From NCBI GenBank assembly GCA_964533785.1, contig CAZHNG010000357.1, positions 1 through 6,753 on the forward strand: a stretch of DNA of 6,753 bases, read 5' to 3'. The notes beneath the pieces were generated by a model. The model was given only the letters and a program-made list of their open reading frames with translations. It did no database searches and was not told the DNA's origin. Made by a program: the position numbers and the translations under genes. This DNA comes from JANQRV01 sp964533785 (lineage in GTDB: Bacteria; Bacteroidota; Bacteroidia; Chitinophagales; Saprospiraceae). This document shows positions 6,725 to 6,753 of the stretch, piece by piece (positions within the stretch are counted from its first letter, which is position 1; each line of letters opens with the position of its first letter).

Positions 6725-6753
6725 TATTATGTCTTTCAAAAGTATTAGTTTGC

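Larger units (their letters stand above)
6274..6753. other. 480-bp region without an intact gene
   Basis: From left to right it holds the upstream region of the sensor gene (6274 to about 6380), the DUF4386 relic (about 6381-6542), a short A-rich stretch (6559-6570), and a more GC-rich repeat-like block (about 6585-6730). I see no tRNA, rRNA, transposase or CRISPR array. An ATG at 6729 opens a frame that runs off the right edge after eight codons; that is too short to call. Confidence 0.6.

Noticed and set aside
6729..6753. ATG opening a frame of eight codons to the right edge (MSFKSISL)
   Set aside because: Too short to tell a gene start from chance.

Overview
The window looks like a piece of a Bacteroidota chromosome, probably of the Cytophagales or a related order. 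The main reason is the minus-strand gene, a one-polypeptide hybrid two-component system (periplasmic propeller, Y_Y_Y, histidine kinase, receiver, AraC-type helix-turn-helix), an architecture typical of that phylum. The AT-leaning composition and start codons without Shine-Dalgarno sequences fit this. The order-level guess is inference.

Layout: 1-129 is a leader region rich in small palindromes. A two-gene plus-strand operon follows with no gap between the genes: a His-rich DUF4198-type secreted and membrane-anchored protein (130-1191), then a HupE/UreJ_2-type membrane protein (1192-1875). Together they look like a divalent-metal (nickel or similar) acquisition module, although no nickel enzyme gene is in view. 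A 123-bp convergent spacer (1876-1998) carries a perfect 9-bp inverted repeat. The hybrid sensor gene fills 1999-6273 on the minus strand. It has 14 recognisable propeller-blade motifs and all the key phosphorelay residues, so it appears intact.

The final 480 bp (6274-6753) hold no intact gene. They contain the regulator's upstream region with a 9-bp inverted repeat, a decayed minus-strand fragment of a DUF4386-type membrane protein (about 6381-6542), and a more GC-rich, repeat-like block with a strong stem-loop and short direct repeats (about 6585-6730).

The metal operon and the sensor are convergent and so are not one transcription unit; a functional link between them is not shown by the sequence. 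I found no clearly new system. The points most worth a second look are the gene relic, the His-rich metal pair with a Fur-like 7-1-7 palindrome in its leader, and an apparently orphan hybrid sensor with no polysaccharide-utilisation genes beside it in this window.
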